Positions 60,787 to 64,000 of a stretch of DNA of 64,000 bases are shown here, piece by piece (the stretch's first letter is position 1; the number at the start of each line of letters is the position of its first letter). Origin of the DNA: Exiguobacterium sp. TNDT2 (GTDB taxonomy: Bacteria; Bacillota; Bacilli; Exiguobacteriales; Exiguobacteriaceae); the NCBI RefSeq assembly GCF_003331145.1, contig NZ_QLVE01000015.1, positions 17,134 to 81,133 on the forward strand. Direction: 5' to 3'. Made by a program: the position numbers and the translations under genes. The notes below the pieces were generated by a model, which saw nothing but the letters and a program-made list of their open reading frames with translations, ran no database searches and had not been told where the DNA came from.

Positions 60787-61594
60787 TCAAACCGCGAAGA
60801 CGGTCTATTTGACGACCTACTGGTTATGGATCGCGCTGTTCGTCATCGCGCCGCTCCTGCTCGTCGTCTACTACTCGTTTTTTGATATCGAAGGGAACTT
60901 GAGTTTAGAAAACTATCAGATGTTCTTCACGTCGACGTATTTGACGATGACGTTGTCGTCCTTCTGGTATGCGTTCTTGATCACGTTCTTCTCACTCTTG
61001 ATTGGGTATCCGACCGCCTATTTATTGACGAAGACGAAGCATAAGCAACTTTGGCTTTTGCTCATCATCTTGCCATCATGGATCAACTTATTGCTCAAAG
61101 CCTATGCGTTTCTCGGTATCTTCGGGACGTACGGCATCACGAACCAGTTTTTAGAGGCGATCGGTATCGGGACGCAACAGATCTTATTCACGGACTTCAG
61201 TTTCGTGTTCGTGTCAGTATACATTTTCATCCCGTTCATGATTTTACCGATTTATAACGCCATCGAGAAGCTCCCACCGTCGCTCGTCTATGCGTCGCGT
61301 GATCTCGGGGCCTCGAACTGGACGACGTTCCGCCGGGTCATCTTCCCGCTCACGCTCGACGGTGTGAAGTCAGGGATTCAAATCGTCTTCATCCCGGCGT
61401 TGTCGCTCTTCATGATCACTCGACTGATTGCCGGTAACCGTGTCATCACGCTCGGGACGGCGATCGAACAACAATTTCTCGTCACGCAAAACTGGGGCAT
61501 GGGCTCGACGATTGCCGTGTTCTTAATTTTGGCGATGGTCCTCGTTATGGTCATCACACGTGACTGGGGCGCGAAAGGAGCGGTGCGTCGATGA
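60773..61594 (+). CDS. potB: Spermidine/putrescine permease PotB
   Basis: Six-helix inner-membrane subunit; 273 residues. The EAA loop that contacts PotA is seen as [25 protein letters not shown]. Start ATG 60773 ([11 protein letters not shown]) with SD GAGGAGG, inside the end of potA; five extra upstream codons have no SD. Confidence 0.94.
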   Translation: MNQTSQTAKTVYLTTYWLWIALFVIAPLLLVVYYSFFDIEGNLSLENYQMFFTSTYLTMTLSSFWYAFLITFFSLLIGYPTAYLLTKTKHKQLWLLLIILPSWINLLLKAYAFLGIFGTYGITNQFLEAIGIGTQQILFTDFSFVFVSVYIFIPFMILPIYNAIEKLPPSLVYASRDLGASNWTTFRRVIFPLTLDGVKSGIQIVFIPALSLFMITRLIAGNRVITLGTAIEQQFLVTQNWGMGSTIAVFLILAMVLVMVITRDWGAKGAVRR

Positions 61595-62391
61595 AACCGA
61601 AAAAATTTAAATTAGCCAACCTGTATTTGATGGCGGTGTTCTTCATCCTCTACGCACCGATTCTCTATTTGATCGTCTACTCGTTCAACAGTGGCGGGAC
61701 GATGAGCAATTTTGAAGGCTTCACGCTCGACTGGTACAAGTCACTCTTTACCGATACGCGCCTGCTCGTCATCGTCTTGAACACGATCGTCATCGCCTTG
61801 CTGTCGGCGACGATCTCGACCGTGCTCGGCGTCATCGGGGCGCTCGCTATCTATACGGCGCGACAACGCTTCACGAAGACGTCACTCTTATCACTCAACA
61901 ACGTGTTGATTGTCAGCCCGGACGTCATCATCGGGGCGTCGTTCCTCATCTTGTTCACGATGCTCGGGATTCAGCTCGGCTTCTATTCGGTGCTATTGGC
62001 GCACATCGCCTTCTCGGTACCGATTGTCGTCATCTTGGTCTTGCCGAAGCTGCAAGAGATGAGCCCGACGCTCATCGATGCGTCGCGTGACCTTGGGGCA
62101 AGTACGTGGGACGTATTGACGAAAGTCATTTTGCCATATATCACACCGGGTATCTTTGCCGGGTTCTTCACGGCACTCACGTATTCGCTCGATGACTTTG
62201 CCGTCACGTTCTTCGTGACCGGCAACGGCTTTACGACACTCGCCGTCGAAGTTTACTCACGGGCCCGTCAAGGCATCTCGCTCGAGATTAACGCCTTGTC
62301 AGCCATCTTGTTCTTGTTCACACTTATCCTCGTCCTTGGGTATTACGTGCTCGCCCAACGCGGTGCGAAAGCGAAGGAGGTAAGACGATGA
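61591..62391 (+). CDS. potC: Spermidine/putrescine permease PotC
   Basis: Second permease subunit; 266 residues, six helices. EAA loop [25 protein letters not shown]. Overlaps potB and potD by four bases each, so all three are translationally coupled. Confidence 0.95.
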   Translation: MKPKKFKLANLYLMAVFFILYAPILYLIVYSFNSGGTMSNFEGFTLDWYKSLFTDTRLLVIVLNTIVIALLSATISTVLGVIGALAIYTARQRFTKTSLLSLNNVLIVSPDVIIGASFLILFTMLGIQLGFYSVLLAHIAFSVPIVVILVLPKLQEMSPTLIDASRDLGASTWDVLTKVILPYITPGIFAGFFTALTYSLDDFAVTFFVTGNGFTTLAVEVYSRARQGISLEINALSAILFLFTLILVLGYYVLAQRGAKAKEVRR

Positions 62392-63458
62392 AAAAATTGG
62401 TCATCATGTTGACGGTACCGGTCCTCGTCAGTTTCGGCCTCTTGCTCTGGGTGTATCAAATCAATATGGCGCAAGGGTTTGGCGGCGATAACACGCTCGT
62501 CGTCTACAACTGGGGTGATTACATCGATGAAGATTTGATTGGAGAGTTCGAGGAAGAGACGGGCTTGAAGGTCATTTATCAGACATTCGACTCGAACGAG
62601 GCGATGCTCACGAAAATCGAGCAAGGCGGTACGGCGTTCGACATCGCCGTACCATCAGACTATGCCATCAGTAAAATGATTGAAGAAGACCTGCTCCTGC
62701 CGATCGACTATGACAAACTCGACAACTTTGATAACATCGACCCACGTTTTCTCGACAAGTCGTTCGACCCGGGCAACACGTACTCGGTCCCTTACTTCTG
62801 GGGGACGGTCGGCATCGTGTACAACCCTGAGCTCGTAGACGGCGAAATCACGTCGTGGAATGACCTATGGGACATGCCGCTCGAGAATGACATCTTGCTC
62901 GCAGACGGGACGCGTGAAGTGATGGGCTTCGGTCTCAACTCGCTCGGTTACTCGCTCAACACGACCGACAAAGACGAGTTGCTCGAGGCGGAGAAGAAGC
63001 TTGAGACACTTTGGCCGAACATTAAAGCAATCGTCGGCGATGAAATCAAGATGCTCATGGCCAATCGCGAAGCGGCCGCGGCCGTCGTCTGGTCAGGTGA
63101 CGCCTCCGAGATCATGTATGAGAACGAAGAGTTGACGTATGTCATCCCGGAAGAAGGAACGAATCTCTGGTTCGACAACCTCGTCATTCCGAACACATCA
63201 AAAAACGTCGAAGGCGCGCACCAGTTCATCGACTTCATGCTCGACGCGGAAATCGCGGCCCGAAACACCGATTACGTCGGCTATTCGACGCCGAACGAAG
63301 CGGCACTTGAATTCTTGGATGAAGAAGTGACGTCAGACGAACGTTTTTATCCGTCGAAAGACGTGACGGATGAGCTCGAAGTGTATGAAAACTTAGGCAA
63401 GCGAATGAACGCCTACTACAATGAACTATACTTGCGCTTCAAAATGCAGAGTAAATGA
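62388..63458 (+). CDS. potD: Spermidine/putrescine-binding protein PotD (no lipobox)
   Basis: Extracellular receptor of the transporter; 356 residues. N-terminal hydrophobic helix (MKKLVIMLTVPVLVSFGLLLWVY) followed by the mature domain VVYNWGDYIDEDLIGEFEEETG, with typical PotD runs PSDYAISKMIEEDLLLPID, YFWGTVGIVYNP and VVWSGDASEIMYEN, the aromatic and acidic residues of the polyamine site. There is no Cys at the end of the signal helix, so it is not a lipoprotein as in most Gram-positives; it is likely held by the uncleaved helix. Last gene of the operon. Confidence 0.94.
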   Translation: MKKLVIMLTVPVLVSFGLLLWVYQINMAQGFGGDNTLVVYNWGDYIDEDLIGEFEEETGLKVIYQTFDSNEAMLTKIEQGGTAFDIAVPSDYAISKMIEEDLLLPIDYDKLDNFDNIDPRFLDKSFDPGNTYSVPYFWGTVGIVYNPELVDGEITSWNDLWDMPLENDILLADGTREVMGFGLNSLGYSLNTTDKDELLEAEKKLETLWPNIKAIVGDEIKMLMANREAAAAVVWSGDASEIMYENEELTYVIPEEGTNLWFDNLVIPNTSKNVEGAHQFIDFMLDAEIAARNTDYVGYSTPNEAALEFLDEEVTSDERFYPSKDVTDELEVYENLGKRMNAYYNELYLRFKMQSK

Positions 63459-63462
63459 AAGG

Positions 63463-63491
63463 AGTCCCGCTCACGGTGAGCGGGACTTTTT
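63463..63491 (+). terminator. Terminator of the pot operon
   Basis: AGTCCCGCTCA-CGG-TGAGCGGGACT, then five T. Confidence 0.93.
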
Positions 63492-63512
63492 GTGTTGCCT
63501 GAGGCGGGAATA

Positions 63513-63829
63513 TTAGCCGATGGGGGATTTTGTCTGTTGAATGGCATCGATGTGTGCTGCCTTGACTTCATCGCTAACGTGCATATAGGGACGAAGTTGT
63601 TCGTATAAGTTGATTCGTTCGGCCGCCGACAATCGAGACTCAACGGAGTCCGTCATTTGTTTGGCCCATGCTTTTCGATTCAACACCGGAACGCTCGACG
63701 ACTCCACTCGTTTCAATGTGGAACGGTCACTGAAGACGATCCACGATTGCAAACAACTGCGGTCGAGACCGAGCAGTTGTTCGATCGCCCGCATATGGAG
63801 CTCGTTTTGTTTAACTAAACTTGGCGAGA
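63513..63829 (-). pseudogene. 3' fragment of a NERD-domain protein gene
   Basis: About the last 100 codons of a nuclease-related-domain protein. KQNELHMRAIEQLLGLDR, SWIVFSDRSTLKRVE and VPVLNRKAWAKQM match the second half of NERD domains; the catalytic first half is missing. The frame runs on leftwards in gene direction into unrelated sequence at about 63830, which encodes Arg/Pro/Gly-rich nonsense over a hairpin. The gene therefore appears cut by an insertion, and any 5' part would be beyond the window edge. The exact break is uncertain by 10-20 bases. Confidence 0.6.
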
Positions 63830-64000
63830 ATTCTCCCACCTCTAAGCGTCTCGGGCGAAGCCCGGCGTAGGTGGGAGATGAATCGCCTGCTTGCGAACCC
63901 TTTGAATGTCCCTGTGACAAATACAACGAACAAAAGTTCGTGATTCCGTCAGAATTCCTCGCCCCCTCCGCGGGTATCGGAATGGGACGAGAGTCATCCG
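63830..64000 (-). mobile_element. End of a probable IS200/IS605-like element (runs off the window)
   Basis: Next to the broken NERD gene lies a compound hairpin: outer arms TCTCCCACCT (63832-63841) and AGGTGGGAGA (63869-63878), inner arms CGGGC/GCCCG with a GAA loop. Subterminal imperfect hairpins, absence of inverted terminal repeats and no visible direct repeat are typical of IS200/IS605 ends. No transposase motif is inside the 170 bases visible, so family and orientation are inferred. Confidence 0.42.

Noticed and set aside
1..64000. tRNA, rRNA, tmRNA, CRISPR array or prophage
   Set aside because: None was seen by reading; a covariance-model search would be needed to exclude small RNAs fully.

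Overview
The window is a chromosomal segment from a Bacillota bacterium of the Bacillales. Gene order, protein families and codon usage (roughly 50% G+C by eye, many TTG and GTG starts behind strong AGGAGG sites) fit an Exiguobacterium-like genome. The genus is an inference; no rRNA or tRNA gene is present to confirm it. Genes are packed in short operons, almost all closed by clear intrinsic terminators. Many starts given here were moved downstream of the longest open frame to agree with Shine-Dalgarno (SD) sites and family lengths.

Layout. 1-11.3 kb: end of an aldehyde dehydrogenase, an Fnr regulator with the Bacillus-type C-terminal Fe-S ligands, a three-gene ba3-type cytochrome oxidase, a YfmL-type DEAD-box helicase, pyruvate formate-lyase with its activase, and malic enzyme. 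FNR-like sites before fnr, the oxidase and pflB suggest an oxygen-responsive block. 11.5-16.3 kb: an RsgA GTPase with an unusual leader, then the envelope-stress operon liaI-liaH-liaF-liaS-liaR (no liaG). 16.3-25 kb: ABC-F protein YfmR, PlsC, small proteins, CvfB, helicase CshA, a degenerate EAL protein and methionine aminopeptidase. 25-33.3 kb: menaquinone genes menF-menD-menH-menB-menE-menC and divergent menA. 33.3-45.3 kb: carbonic anhydrase, YihY, a NUDIX hydrolase, a PfkB kinase, a PfeT-like iron-efflux ATPase with Fur/PerR sites, two transporters, YfkAB, a 23S rRNA methyltransferase and cytidine deaminase. 45.3-51.4 kb: a two-component system, a GNAT protein, an amidohydrolase, YfhF and RecX. 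51.4-59 kb: lactate permease and a bmrC-bmrD-rtcB operon lying between recX and yfhH-yfhJ, which are close together in Bacillus subtilis. 59-63.5 kb: an XRE-cupin regulator and potABCD. The right end holds a 3' fragment of a NERD-domain gene next to the end of a probable insertion element.

Regulation is the most unusual aspect. (1) bmrC-bmrD-rtcB is preceded by a 23-codon leader ORF and a long terminator, as in the BmrB attenuation system. Here the RNA ligase RtcB joins the operon, which would put drug efflux and RNA repair under one translation-stress switch. (2) rsgA has a 22-codon upstream ORF, and its SD can enter one of two mutually exclusive hairpins, a layout like erm-type translational attenuators. 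(3) cshA can only be transcribed through an intrinsic terminator in its leader. (4) A terminator runs directly into the menE SD inside the men operon. (5) The lia operon has an internal terminator between liaH and liaF. These are readings of sequence, not experimental facts.
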